This document shows positions 8,372 through 17,158 of a DNA stretch of 33,194 nt, one piece after another. Numbering within the stretch: the stretch's first letter is position 1; each line of letters starts with the position of its first letter. A program made the position numbers and the translations under genes. Below the pieces are notes generated by a model that saw only the letters and a program-made list of their open reading frames with translations, was not told where the DNA came from and searched no databases. Location: positions 1 to 33,194 of the forward strand of contig CAYHCF010000037.1 of assembly GCA_964355075.1 (NCBI GenBank), written 5' to 3'. The stretch is from B1 sp964355075 (GTDB taxonomy: Bacteria > Bacteroidota > Bacteroidia > UKL13-3).

Positions 8372-10267
8372 TTAATAGGCTCTTGCATTATTGCCTTCCA
8401 TGTAATTGATAAAAGCTTTGTTAACTACCTTGTTTCCTCCGGGAGTTGGGTAATCACCACTAAAATACCAATCGCCTAAATGGTTGGGGCAGGCTTCATG
8501 AAGGTTTTCAATGGTTTGATAAAGAACATCTACTTCAGCATGAATATCAGATGACGTTATAATCTCTGCAATACGTTTGCTTATTTCGTCTTCTGTAAAA
8601 TTTGCATAAAGATCTTTCACATAATTCACCATTTCTTCTTTAGGTAAAGATTCCTGCGCTTTGCATTTCTGGTAAACTTCATTTAACTTATGTTCTGATT
8701 TATTGCTTTTGAGTAATGAAACCATTGCCTGAAAAGCCACAAAATCTTTCATCCGGCTCATATCGATGCCATAACAATCGGGATACCTGATTTGAGGGGA
8801 GGAAGAAATAATGATGATTTTTTTAGGATGTAACCTGTCAAGGATACGAAGAATGCTTGTTTTAAGTGTGGTTCCCCTCACGATGGAATCATCAATAATT
8901 ACGAGTGTATCCACGCCGTTCGTGATTAAGCCGTAAGTAACATCATACACGTGGGCTACCATGTCTTCACGGTGTGCATCATCGGTAATAAACGTGCGTA
9001 ATTTTGCATCTTTTACGGCTAATCTTTCTCTCCGGGGATGAACCGACAATATTCTTTTAATCTGTGCGGGTTCCGGGTCATTTCCAAGCTTACGGATTTC
9101 TTCAACTTTCCAGTTATCAAGCAATTCATCAATTCCGTCCATCATACCATAAAAAGCAACTGCAGCGGTATTTGGGATATAAGAAAATACCGTATTTTTA
9201 AAATCATAATTTACCGCCTGCATGATTCTGCTGGCAAACAAACGACCCAGCATTTTACGTTCCTGATAAATTTCGCGGTCATTGCCTCTTGAAAAATAGA
9301 TGCGTTCAAAAGAACAGGATTTTCGCTCACCCGGTGGGATGATATTGACTTCTTTTATTTCTCCGTTTTTTCTTGCAATAATTGCATTCCCCGGTCCTAA
9401 CTCTTTCACATCAACGAAAGGAACGTTAAATCCTGTCATGATCGCGGGTTTTTCACTTGTTACGACCAAAACCTCATCATCCTGATAATAGAAACAGGGC
9501 CTGATTCCATTCGGATCACGCACTACAAAAGTGTCGCCATGACCAATCATTCCGGCCATCACGTAACCTCCGTCGGTATCACGCAAGGATCGGCGTAAAA
9601 TATTTTCAACATTTACGTGTTCCGACATTTCGCGGCTGATATCTGTATTTGATTTTCCTTCAATTTTCAGTTTAACAAAATTTCTCTGAACTTCTTCATC
9701 GAGGAAATGTCCCATTTTTTCGAGCATGGTAACCGTATCTGCCTTTTCGCGCGGGTGCTGACCCAACTCAATCAAAAGGTCAAACAATTCATCCACATTC
9801 GTAAGGTTAAAATTTCCGGCCAACATCAGGTTCCGGCTCATCCAATTGTTTCCCCGGATAAAAGGATGACAAAGGTCAATATTATTTCCTCCATGCGTTC
9901 CATATCGCAGGTGACCTAACAATAATTCACCCACAAATGGCGCATTCTTTTTTAGATAATCCGCGTCTTTTACCTGCTCGGGGGTACCCGATTTGTCAAT
10001 TCTTTCAGAAATTTTATCAAATATTTCGGCAATGGCTGAGCTTCCATTTGCTCTCTGACGGAAAATAAAAGTTTCACCCGGTTCAGGATCAAATTTAATA
10101 ACGCCCACACCTGCTCCATCCTGGCCCCGATTATGTTGTTTCTCCATCAGAAGATACATTTTTTTCAGGCCATAAAGCGCTGAACCATATTTTTCCTCGT
10201 AAAAACTTAGTGGCTTCAGGAGGCGGATTACCGCGATACCGCATTCATGTTTTATTGGATCACTCAT
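8372..10267 (-). CDS. purF: Amidophosphoribosyltransferase, long Bacteroidota form
   Basis: This enzyme makes 5-phosphoribosylamine from PRPP and glutamine, the first step of purine synthesis. The N-terminal Ntn glutaminase half has HECGIAVI with nucleophile candidate Cys9, HNRGQDGAGV (45-54) and GHLRYGTHG (118-126). The phosphoribosyltransferase half has the PRPP loop VIIDDSIVRGTT (456-467), followed by RYPDCYGIDMS. Cys9 would have to be freed by removing an eight-residue propeptide, comparable to the known propeptide of Bacillus PurF. At 631 residues it is well over 100 longer than the common PurF. The extra length lies in a charged insert near 375-425 and in a C-terminal extension ending WYFSGDYPTPGGNKVVNKAF. 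The residues needed for both half reactions appear present. It probably has its own promoter in the 117-bp gap upstream. Confidence 0.92.
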   Translation of the reverse strand: MSDPIKHECGIAVIRLLKPLSFYEEKYGSALYGLKKMYLLMEKQHNRGQDGAGVGVIKFDPEPGETFIFRQRANGSSAIAEIFDKISERIDKSGTPEQVKDADYLKKNAPFVGELLLGHLRYGTHGGNNIDLCHPFIRGNNWMSRNLMLAGNFNLTNVDELFDLLIELGQHPREKADTVTMLEKMGHFLDEEVQRNFVKLKIEGKSNTDISREMSEHVNVENILRRSLRDTDGGYVMAGMIGHGDTFVVRDPNGIRPCFYYQDDEVLVVTSEKPAIMTGFNVPFVDVKELGPGNAIIARKNGEIKEVNIIPPGERKSCSFERIYFSRGNDREIYQERKMLGRLFASRIMQAVNYDFKNTVFSYIPNTAAVAFYGMMDGIDELLDNWKVEEIRKLGNDPEPAQIKRILSVHPRRERLAVKDAKLRTFITDDAHREDMVAHVYDVTYGLITNGVDTLVIIDDSIVRGTTLKTSILRILDRLHPKKIIIISSSPQIRYPDCYGIDMSRMKDFVAFQAMVSLLKSNKSEHKLNEVYQKCKAQESLPKEEMVNYVKDLYANFTEDEISKRIAEIITSSDIHAEVDVLYQTIENLHEACPNHLGDWYFSGDYPTPGGNKVVNKAFINYMEGNNARAY

Positions 10268-10384
10268 ATCTTGCCTGCGAAATTACACTTTTTAAGCGAT
10301 GGAAGCCTCAAAAAAAGCTGTAAAAATTAAAAATACCCATCGCAAATCCATCCTATAGGCTATAGATTTAATGAATTAATGCAA

Positions 10385-11497
10385 CTAGTTCCCCATATTT
10401 CCATTGTCATTCTGGCCAATAAAAACGGTCTGAGATGGATATGCAAATTGGCAACCCTGTTTTTTTACTATTTCAATAATTTTCAGGTTGATCCTTTCTT
10501 TCACTTCTATTAAGATTTCGTAATCATTGCTATTCACGAAATAATTTACCAATAAGGTTAAGGAGCTTGTATCAAAATCTGTAAAACGTACCATCATTTC
10601 TTCAGCAGTTAGCGGGCTTTCCAAAATGATCGCTTTCTTTATTTCTTCAATTATCATTAAAATATCTTCCGGCTTACTCTGATACGTTAAAGAAATGGAA
10701 AATTTGATCCTCCTTTGAGTGCTTTGCGTAATGTTGTTCAGATTTGAATCTATGATCTTTTTATTGGGAACAATTAACAGAGTCCGGTCCATGGTTCTGA
10801 TGCGGGTGGTGCGAAAACCAATTTTTTCAACTACTCCTTTTATTTCCCCCAATTCTATTATTTCCCCTACCTGGAAGGGTTTATCGAGGTAAATGATAAA
10901 GGAGCCAATTAAATTTGCCAGAGTATCCTGAGCAGCCAGCGCAATAGCTAAACCCCCAATTCCCAGACTGGCTACCAATGTCAAAATATTAACCTCGAAG
11001 GCTTGGGATAGAATGGCAAAAAAGCAGAAAGTATAAATCAGTACCCGGGTTAGTTCTTTTAAAAAACTTGCCAAATCTTTGCTAATTTTTGAGTCCTCCA
11101 GGTTATGGTGAACAAACTCCATAAACTCCGCGGTTTTTAGCAAAAGTTTTGTAAAAACGGTGATTAACGCGATGATAAAAACAGCATGTAAAGCCCAGCG
11201 TACTCCAAATTCATTCACCGTACACAAATTCCATTCTTCGGGAAAAGTAAGTTGGTTCAAAGCGATATAAACAATAACAACATTTAACAGCTGAGAGAAA
11301 GGAACTGTAAATAACTTTGTAAACTCCTTTAAAAACCTGGAATGTGAAAGCTGTTTAAATATCTGGTAAGATAGTTTGGAAGCTAATTTTGCAATGTACC
11401 TGCTAAAAATAAGACCCAGAATGATAATCGTGACACAAGCAATGTAACTGCGTAATGGATTACTAAAATATTGCTCATTTAAAAAACTCCAGTCCAT
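10385..11497 (-). CDS. MscS-family mechanosensitive channel
   Basis: This 370-residue inner-membrane channel of the small-conductance type should relieve turgor during osmotic downshock. It has several hydrophobic helices (about 17-35, 68-84, 103-120 and 148-165), then the pore-lining helix LASLGIGGLAIALAAQDTLANLIGS at about 175-199. The beta domain follows with IYLDKPFQVGEIIEL, VEKIGFRTTRIRTMD and VPNKKIIDSNLNN, all standard MscS motifs, and an alpha-beta C-terminal domain. It starts 31 bp after the dehydrogenase gene on the same strand and is probably the last gene of the anmK-dehydrogenase-mscS operon. Confidence 0.93.
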   Translation of the reverse strand: MDWSFLNEQYFSNPLRSYIACVTIIILGLIFSRYIAKLASKLSYQIFKQLSHSRFLKEFTKLFTVPFSQLLNVVIVYIALNQLTFPEEWNLCTVNEFGVRWALHAVFIIALITVFTKLLLKTAEFMEFVHHNLEDSKISKDLASFLKELTRVLIYTFCFFAILSQAFEVNILTLVASLGIGGLAIALAAQDTLANLIGSFIIYLDKPFQVGEIIELGEIKGVVEKIGFRTTRIRTMDRTLLIVPNKKIIDSNLNNITQSTQRRIKFSISLTYQSKPEDILMIIEEIKKAIILESPLTAEEMMVRFTDFDTSSLTLLVNYFVNSNDYEILIEVKERINLKIIEIVKKQGCQFAYPSQTVFIGQNDNGNMGN

Positions 11498-11528
11498 TCG
11501 GTAAATAATTATTATTGCTTCTTTTTAA

Positions 11529-12764
11529 TTACATTAAATTGATCAATGCCATTTCCAAACCTTTTTTCAAAAGACCTTTCTGTTTTGGATTAAACTGATG
11601 TAAACGCATTAAGGCTTGCCAGATAATTTTTGAGGTATCTTTAAATATGGCTTCATCACTCAGGTCAACAGCATCATGGCTCATGCAATAGGCAAATACA
11701 CGTGCCATCCCACAATTAGCCATATAATCAGGGATCACAGCAACCTGGTCATCGGCGAAGTTAGCAATAGGACCCAGAAAAATTTCCTCATCTGCAAATG
11801 GCACATTGGCACCACAACTTATAACTTCCAGCTCATTGGCGATCATTTTATCCAATTGCTCTTTACCCACTAAACGGGACGCAGCGGCTGGAACAAATAT
11901 TTCGGCTCCGGTTTCCCAGATTTTCTGGTTTATATCTTCAAAACTCATCAAATCCGGATGTGTTAAAACATTGCCTTGTTTATTTAAAAACAGCTCTCTT
12001 ATTTCTTCTTTACTGAACCCTGCTGGCTTTATTAAGCCTCCATTTTTGTCAATGATTCCTACAATCAAAACACCATATAAACTAAGGTAGTATGCTGCGG
12101 CGGCACCCACATTTCCCCAACCCTGAATAATGGCACGTTTGTAATTAATATTTCCACCCCAAATTTCATAAAAATGACGAACTGCTTCGGCAACTCCGAA
12201 ACCGGTAATCATATCGGCAACCAGATAATTTCTCTCAATATAAGGCGAGAACCGGTCATCTGCGATAACTTTGGAAACGCCTGTTCTCAAATTATCAATT
12301 CGTTTTTGTTTTTCAATTTCTGAAACCAAAAAGTGTCCGTTTACAATACCTTCCTGAGGATGCAATAAGCCATTACTTTCCGTAATTGGGATCACCTCGT
12401 GAATTTCATCCACATTTAAATCACCTCCGGTTCCATAATAATTTTTAAGTAAAGGAAAAACCGCCTTATACCAGCGTTCTAAAACTCCCTTTTTCCGTGG
12501 ATCTGCAGGATCAAAATTTATTCCTGATTTTGCACCCCCAATTGCCGGGCCCGCAATGGTAAATTTTATTTCCATTGTTTTAGCCAGCGAAGTAACCTCA
12601 TGTTTATTTAAACCCTTTCGCATCCGCGTTCCCCCTCCGGCGGCTCCTCCCCGTAAAGAGTTAATTACCACCCATCCTTCCGCTTCTGTCTCACTATCTT
12701 TCCATTCAAATACGATTTCGGGTTGTTTGTCTTCGTACTTCTTAATTAACTTTTGTAGTTGCAT
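11529..12764 (-). CDS. Glu/Leu/Phe/Val dehydrogenase family enzyme
   Basis: This is an NAD(P)-dependent amino-acid dehydrogenase (oxidative deamination or the reverse) of 411 residues. The substrate half has RGGAAGGGTRM, Lys67 in EIKFTIAG, catalytic Lys79 in IGGAKSGINFDP and Asp115 in GTGGDLNVDE. The Rossmann half has IIQGWGNVGAAAAY (GxGNVG at 215-220) and Asp-containing IIDKNGG, which favours NAD over NADP. The late motif YMANCGMARVFAY is present. Motifs alone do not separate glutamate from branched-chain substrates, so no symbol is given. It lies 40 bp after anmK and 31 bp before mscS on the same strand. Confidence 0.9.
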   Translation of the reverse strand: MQLQKLIKKYEDKQPEIVFEWKDSETEAEGWVVINSLRGGAAGGGTRMRKGLNKHEVTSLAKTMEIKFTIAGPAIGGAKSGINFDPADPRKKGVLERWYKAVFPLLKNYYGTGGDLNVDEIHEVIPITESNGLLHPQEGIVNGHFLVSEIEKQKRIDNLRTGVSKVIADDRFSPYIERNYLVADMITGFGVAEAVRHFYEIWGGNINYKRAIIQGWGNVGAAAAYYLSLYGVLIVGIIDKNGGLIKPAGFSKEEIRELFLNKQGNVLTHPDLMSFEDINQKIWETGAEIFVPAAASRLVGKEQLDKMIANELEVISCGANVPFADEEIFLGPIANFADDQVAVIPDYMANCGMARVFAYCMSHDAVDLSDEAIFKDTSKIIWQALMRLHQFNPKQKGLLKKGLEMALINLM

Positions 12765-12804
12765 ATTTCTGAATTTATTTCTGAGTATGTATGAATTAGA
12801 TTAT

Positions 12805-13884
12805 TTAGTTGAGTTTGCTAAAATCACCATAAAGAGCACCCCCTATGTTGTTGCGCTTAGACCCTGTAACACTGCATAACACATTTGTTTGATTTTTAAT
12901 CCTAAGAACTCCCAAAAAGGCAAAAATCAACGCTTCTTTAAAGTTGATGATGGATTCATCCGGTATGATTATTTCAGCTTTGGTTTGCGTTTTGATCCAT
13001 TCCAATAAATGCGAATTATAGGCACCGCCCCCAGTGATTAATAACCTATGAATATTATTTTTATTAATTACTGCCGAAATCTGCCTTGCGATATGTAAAG
13101 ATAAAGTAGCCATTTTTACGGGCTCAAGCGTATCCGGAAAACTTTTTATGACAGGCCAGAATATTTCATTGATCCATTCTCTTCCAAGCGATTTCGCTCC
13201 CTGAATCTGATAGAACGGTAAGGCATCTAACTGATTCAATAAATTCATATCCGGTTCAGCACTGGCTGCAATAGCCCCTTTATCATCGTATGGCTGACCC
13301 AACCAGCGTGCAACCCGGTTCAGGATAATATTACAGGGGCAAATATCGAAAGCCTGCATTTTATTCTGACTTCTGAAAGAAATATTAGCAATACCTCCCA
13401 GGTTCAGACAGGCCTCAAAATCGTTAAAAAGCAATTGGTCACCTATTGGAACCAAAGGTGCACCCTGACCACACAATGCGATATCCAGGCTCCTGAAATC
13501 GCAAACAACGGGTAAACCTGTTTCGGCCGAAATAGCAGCTCCATCGCCAACCTGTGCCGTATAACCCGCTATCGGCTGATGAAAAATAGTATGACCGTGT
13601 GAGGCGATGAGGTCTACTTCTAAGTTGTTGTCTTTTATGAATTTCTGTATAAGCTGACCCAAATAGCGTCCATAAAAAGCATGCGTTTTTGGGTAAACTT
13701 CAATGTATTGCCTATAAAGTTGAGAAAGGCGAATCCTCCATTTTTCGTCGTATGGAAAGGTTTTCGCAACTTTTATTTCATAATGCCAGGCTTCATTTTT
13801 GTAATTAAATTCACAAAACGCCACATCCACGCCATCCATAGATGTTCCGCTCATAACCCCAATTACACGATAGGTTTCTTTCAT
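12805..13884 (-). CDS. anmK: Anhydro-N-acetylmuramic acid kinase
   Basis: AnmK opens and phosphorylates 1,6-anhydro-MurNAc released from the cell wall, giving MurNAc-6-phosphate for peptidoglycan recycling. The N-terminal signature GVMSGTSMDGVD (9-20) forms the phosphate loop and SHGHTIFHQP follows. CLNLGGIANIS and the catalytic Asp180 in FDICPCN correspond to the FDTGPGN block of the Escherichia coli enzyme. LLITGGGAYN near the C-terminus completes the ASKHA-type fold. The 359-residue length is normal. The ATG at 13882-13884 is preferred over an in-frame TTG six bases upstream. It is the first gene of a likely three-gene operon, divergent from the outer-membrane barrel gene. Confidence 0.95.
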   Translation of the reverse strand: MKETYRVIGVMSGTSMDGVDVAFCEFNYKNEAWHYEIKVAKTFPYDEKWRIRLSQLYRQYIEVYPKTHAFYGRYLGQLIQKFIKDNNLEVDLIASHGHTIFHQPIAGYTAQVGDGAAISAETGLPVVCDFRSLDIALCGQGAPLVPIGDQLLFNDFEACLNLGGIANISFRSQNKMQAFDICPCNIILNRVARWLGQPYDDKGAIAASAEPDMNLLNQLDALPFYQIQGAKSLGREWINEIFWPVIKSFPDTLEPVKMATLSLHIARQISAVINKNNIHRLLITGGGAYNSHLLEWIKTQTKAEIIIPDESIINFKEALIFAFLGVLRIKNQTNVLCSVTGSKRNNIGGALYGDFSKLN

Positions 13885-13929
13885 TAACAAATTTTAACTG
13901 CTTGCGAATTTATAAGTTTTAGAGAGAAA

Positions 13930-14009
13930 TGCTAAGGGTAAATAATAAAATAACACCTGCATGAATGAAAGAGAATTTATCCAGATTAATCGGGATTACT
14001 GCTAAGGGT
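13930..14009. repeat. Pair of 10-bp direct repeats in a divergent intergenic region
   Basis: TGCTAAGGGT occurs at 13930-13939 and again at 14000-14009, exactly 70 bp apart, in the 288-bp region between anmK and the outer-membrane barrel gene. The rest of that region is AT-rich with no other clear element apart from the -7 match near its right end. The pair could be a protein-binding site or chance. Confidence 0.35.
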
Positions 14010-14146
14010 TAGGATTCCTTTAGTTTTGAATCCATAATTAATCTATAATTTATAGTCGTTTAAACATTTTTCATTTCTAATCATTGTAAGAAGAGCGAAT
14101 TCAAATATTTGTGTAAGAAACGAACCTAACAAACATATGAAAAAGT

Positions 14147-14154
14147 TAACTTTG
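14147..14154 (+). promoter_or_regulatory. Candidate -7 element for the outer-membrane barrel gene
   Basis: TAACTTTG is a perfect match to the Bacteroidota -7 consensus TAnnTTTG, 18 bp upstream of the ATG at 14173. No TTG is found 17-23 bp upstream, so the -33 half is missing or degenerate. Transcription would start near 14161 with a leader of about 12 bases. Confidence 0.5.
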
Positions 14155-14172
14155 CCTGCTTAAATTTAATAG

Positions 14173-15528
14173 ATGGACAAACTTATCATCCTAATTGCTT
14201 CTCTTATCAGTTGTCAGACCCTCGCACAAACCATTCAAAAAGGGGTACCGTTTGAAGACATTGACCAAACCTGGCAGAATGGAAGCGACCGAAGAGATTC
14301 TTCCGTTTTTAATAACCTGAAATATTTTACTCCGAGTATTTTCATTGATGTGAACTACACGTATTCCTTCAGCAACCCAAACGACAATACTGTTATTGGC
14401 TCAACAGCTTTGGCCAGAAACAATGAGGTTGAACTATCGGCTTTACATTTCGGTGGCGATCTTTATTATGAAGGAGCAAGAGCCAGATTTATGACACAGT
14501 TCGGAACCCGCTCTGTTATTGTGCCGCGAAACGATCTAAGTTCATATCGTGGACAATATCAATTGGCAAATGTATACAGCTACCTGAGTGAAGCGTATGC
14601 AGGTTATCATTTCAATAAATGGTATGGAATCAATTTGGATGCCGGAATGTTTGTGTCTTATATTGGTCTTAACTCCTATTACCAACACGAAAACTGGGAA
14701 TATCAGGCATCCCTTACCTCTGATAATACACCCTGGTTTTTCAACGGACTTCGTATTCAAATTCACCTGACCAAACATTTTAAAATTGAACCTTGGATTA
14801 TTAACGGTTGGCAGAGTTACGGCAAGTTCAACAGCATGCCCGGTGTTGGCGGAAACATTACCTGGATGCCGAAAAGCAATTTTAAAATTCTAACAAACAA
14901 TTATTATGGAACCGATGTCGGTGGACTTCCTGAGAGAAAGCGTTTCCATTCTGATAACAGCATATTGTTTCGCTATTTCAACAACCCCGGTTCAAAAGGA
15001 ATGAGTCGTGCGGCATTTTCTCTTACCGGTGACATCGGTTTTGAAAAAGGGGGCGGTGTTAATGGATTCGATGACAAGGATTCAAGCAAACCCGCACAAT
15101 ATTTTGGTAGCATTATGTTTTACAACCGTGTTTGGTTTGCCAAAAACAAATTCGCCTGGACCCTTGGCGGTGGTTACATGACAAATCCCGGAAGATATTT
15201 AGTGTTGGTTCCGACTGGGCAGGCAAGTCCACTGCCTAATCCAAACAATCCGACACAAACCGAAGGTGCATTTCCATTTACAGTAAATCCCGGCGACAAA
15301 TTCGAAGGTTGGGATGTCTCAACAAACCTTGATTGGATGCCGAATCAAAGTATTACCTTTAGGATTGAATTTGTGCATCGTGAAACCAGCGTACCCTACT
15401 TCGCCGGTAAAGGTGGCGTAACTTCACAAACAGGTTATTCAACCACACCGCTTGATCCGAATTGGCGACCTGATTTAGTGAAAAGTGAAAACAGAATAAT
15501 TACTGCCATACTTTTCAGATTATATTAA
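14173..15528 (+). CDS. Outer-membrane beta-barrel protein, BBP2/OmpL-like porin
   Basis: This 451-residue protein has an N-terminal signal peptide (IILIASLISCQTLAQ, cleavage likely after AQ at about residue 19). Its body alternates amphipathic strands rich in Tyr, Trp and Phe with Asn/Gly turns (SIFIDVNYTYSFSNP, then WYGINLDAGMFVSYIGL) and ends in an aromatic residue (ILFRLY) as outer-membrane barrels do. The pattern, length and ENWEYQASLTSDNTPWFFNGLRI block fit the putative beta-barrel porin 2 family common in Bacteroidota. It should form a channel or receptor in the outer membrane; the substrate is unknown. It starts 70 bp before crtI on the same strand, so cotranscription with the carotenoid genes is possible though no functional link is known. 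Confidence 0.8.
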   Translation: MDKLIILIASLISCQTLAQTIQKGVPFEDIDQTWQNGSDRRDSSVFNNLKYFTPSIFIDVNYTYSFSNPNDNTVIGSTALARNNEVELSALHFGGDLYYEGARARFMTQFGTRSVIVPRNDLSSYRGQYQLANVYSYLSEAYAGYHFNKWYGINLDAGMFVSYIGLNSYYQHENWEYQASLTSDNTPWFFNGLRIQIHLTKHFKIEPWIINGWQSYGKFNSMPGVGGNITWMPKSNFKILTNNYYGTDVGGLPERKRFHSDNSILFRYFNNPGSKGMSRAAFSLTGDIGFEKGGGVNGFDDKDSSKPAQYFGSIMFYNRVWFAKNKFAWTLGGGYMTNPGRYLVLVPTGQASPLPNPNNPTQTEGAFPFTVNPGDKFEGWDVSTNLDWMPNQSITFRIEFVHRETSVPYFAGKGGVTSQTGYSTTPLDPNWRPDLVKSENRIITAILFRLY

Positions 15529-15598
15529 ACTTATAATGAAACGAATTCATAAAAACTATAAAATGGATGATTTCATAAAATTTAACAGGATAATTTGA

Positions 15599-17089
15599 AT
15601 GATGTCAGCAAAAAAAGCAATTGTTATCGGTTCGGGATTTGCCGGTCTGTCGGCAGCGTGCTACTTGGCAAAAGGAGGTTTTGAGGTTACCATACTCGAA
15701 AAAAATAGTCAGCAGGGGGGAAGGGCACGGAATTTTTCAGCACAGGGATTTACCTTTGATATGGGTCCGAGTTGGTACTGGATGCCCGATGTTTTTGAAA
15801 AGTTCTACCATGATTTTGGTCATACCACAAATGATTTTTACAAGCTGATCAGGCTTGACCCCAGTTACCGCGTTATTGCTAAAAATGGCGAGGCGGTAGA
15901 TATTCCTGCTGATATGACAGAACTTGAAAATTTGTTTGAACGCTTTGAACCGGGAAGCAGCATTCGCTTAAAGAAATTTTTAAAAGAGGCTGCTTATAAA
16001 TATGATATTGGAATAAATGAATTGGTTTATAAACCCGGCCTGAGTCTCTTTGAATTTGCTGATATCAGGTTATTATCGGGTTTGTTAAGAATGGATGTTA
16101 TTACGAGTATGCGCAAGCATATAGGCAAGGTAGTGAGTAATCCCTTTCTGACAGAATTGCTTGAGTTTCCACTGTTATTTTTAGGTGCTTTGCCGGAGAA
16201 TACGCCAGCTTTATACAGCCTCATGAATTATGCCGATATGCAGTTAGGAACCTGGTATCCACAAGGTGGAATGTTTAAAGTAATTGAGGCCTTTACCAAA
16301 ATTTCCGGGGAGCTTGGGGTTCAATTAGTATTGAATCAGGAAGTAAAACATATTCATACTAAAAATGGAAAAGCGATTTCAGTTCAAACAAAAGATGGAA
16401 TATATGAAGCAGACGTATTTGTTGGCACCGCCGATTACCATCACATTGACCAAATGCTGCTTGACCCTGAAAACAGAGCATATAGCGAAGCATACTGGGA
16501 CAAAAGGAAAATGGCGCCATCGTGTTTATTGTATTTTGTGGGGATAGATAAACGCATACAAAACCTGAAGCACCATAATCTGTTTTTTGATGCCGATTTT
16601 AATCTGCACTCAAAAGAAATTTATACTACACCGAAGTGGCCGGGTGATCCACTGTTTTATTTGTCGGTACCCTCTAAAACCGATCCGGGAGTGGCACCAG
16701 AAGGCTGTGAAAATTTATCTTTGCTTATTCCCATATCTCCGGGCCTGGAGGGTGATACGGAAAATATAAGAGATTATTATTTGAACATGCTATTGGACAG
16801 ATTAGAAAAACATACAGGAGAAAAAATAAAAGAGAGCGTGATTTATAAACGCAGTTATTGCCTGAGTGATTTTAAAGAGGATTACCATGCATTTAAAGGA
16901 AATGCATACGGACTTGCGAATACCTTAAAGCAAACGGCCATTTTTAAACCGGGAATAAAAAGCAAAAAGGTCGGAAATTTATTTTATGCCGGGCAATTAA
17001 CAGTACCGGGTCCCGGTGTACCCCCTTGTATAATAAGTGGAAAGGTAACTGCTTCTCAAATCATAAAGGAATATGAAAACAAAATTTAA
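15599..17089 (+). CDS. crtI: CrtI-type phytoene desaturase/carotenoid oxidoreductase
   Basis: This 496-residue FAD enzyme of the CrtI type introduces conjugated double bonds into phytoene towards lycopene. The FAD-binding GxGxxG sits at the N-terminus (IVIGSGFAGLSAACYLA, 8-24), with the acidic end of the second strand (TILEKNSQQGGRARNF) after it. FDMGPSWYWMPDVFE is the typical early block. The C-terminal signature is NLFYAGQLTVPGPGVPPCIISGK. The product spectrum cannot be told from sequence. The crtB gene follows 69 bp later, the usual Bacteroidota pairing. No cyclase or hydroxylase gene (crtY, crtZ) is in the window. Confidence 0.93.
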   Translation: MMSAKKAIVIGSGFAGLSAACYLAKGGFEVTILEKNSQQGGRARNFSAQGFTFDMGPSWYWMPDVFEKFYHDFGHTTNDFYKLIRLDPSYRVIAKNGEAVDIPADMTELENLFERFEPGSSIRLKKFLKEAAYKYDIGINELVYKPGLSLFEFADIRLLSGLLRMDVITSMRKHIGKVVSNPFLTELLEFPLLFLGALPENTPALYSLMNYADMQLGTWYPQGGMFKVIEAFTKISGELGVQLVLNQEVKHIHTKNGKAISVQTKDGIYEADVFVGTADYHHIDQMLLDPENRAYSEAYWDKRKMAPSCLLYFVGIDKRIQNLKHHNLFFDADFNLHSKEIYTTPKWPGDPLFYLSVPSKTDPGVAPEGCENLSLLIPISPGLEGDTENIRDYYLNMLLDRLEKHTGEKIKESVIYKRSYCLSDFKEDYHAFKGNAYGLANTLKQTAIFKPGIKSKKVGNLFYAGQLTVPGPGVPPCIISGKVTASQIIKEYENKI

Positions 17090-17092
17090 GCT

Positions 17093-17121
17093 TTTGGTTA
17101 ATATGTATATATTTACCTTTA
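17093..17121 (+). promoter_or_regulatory. Candidate promoter for crtB
   Basis: TTTG at 17093-17096, a 17-bp spacer, and TACCTTTA at 17114-17121 (seven of eight against TAnnTTTG) fit a Bacteroidota promoter in the gap between crtI and crtB. Transcription would start near 17128, leaving a leader of about 30 bases. It would allow crtB expression separate from crtI. Confidence 0.4.
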
Positions 17122-17158
17122 GAAAACTACCCGAAAACATAAAATAGTCTGATAAAAA

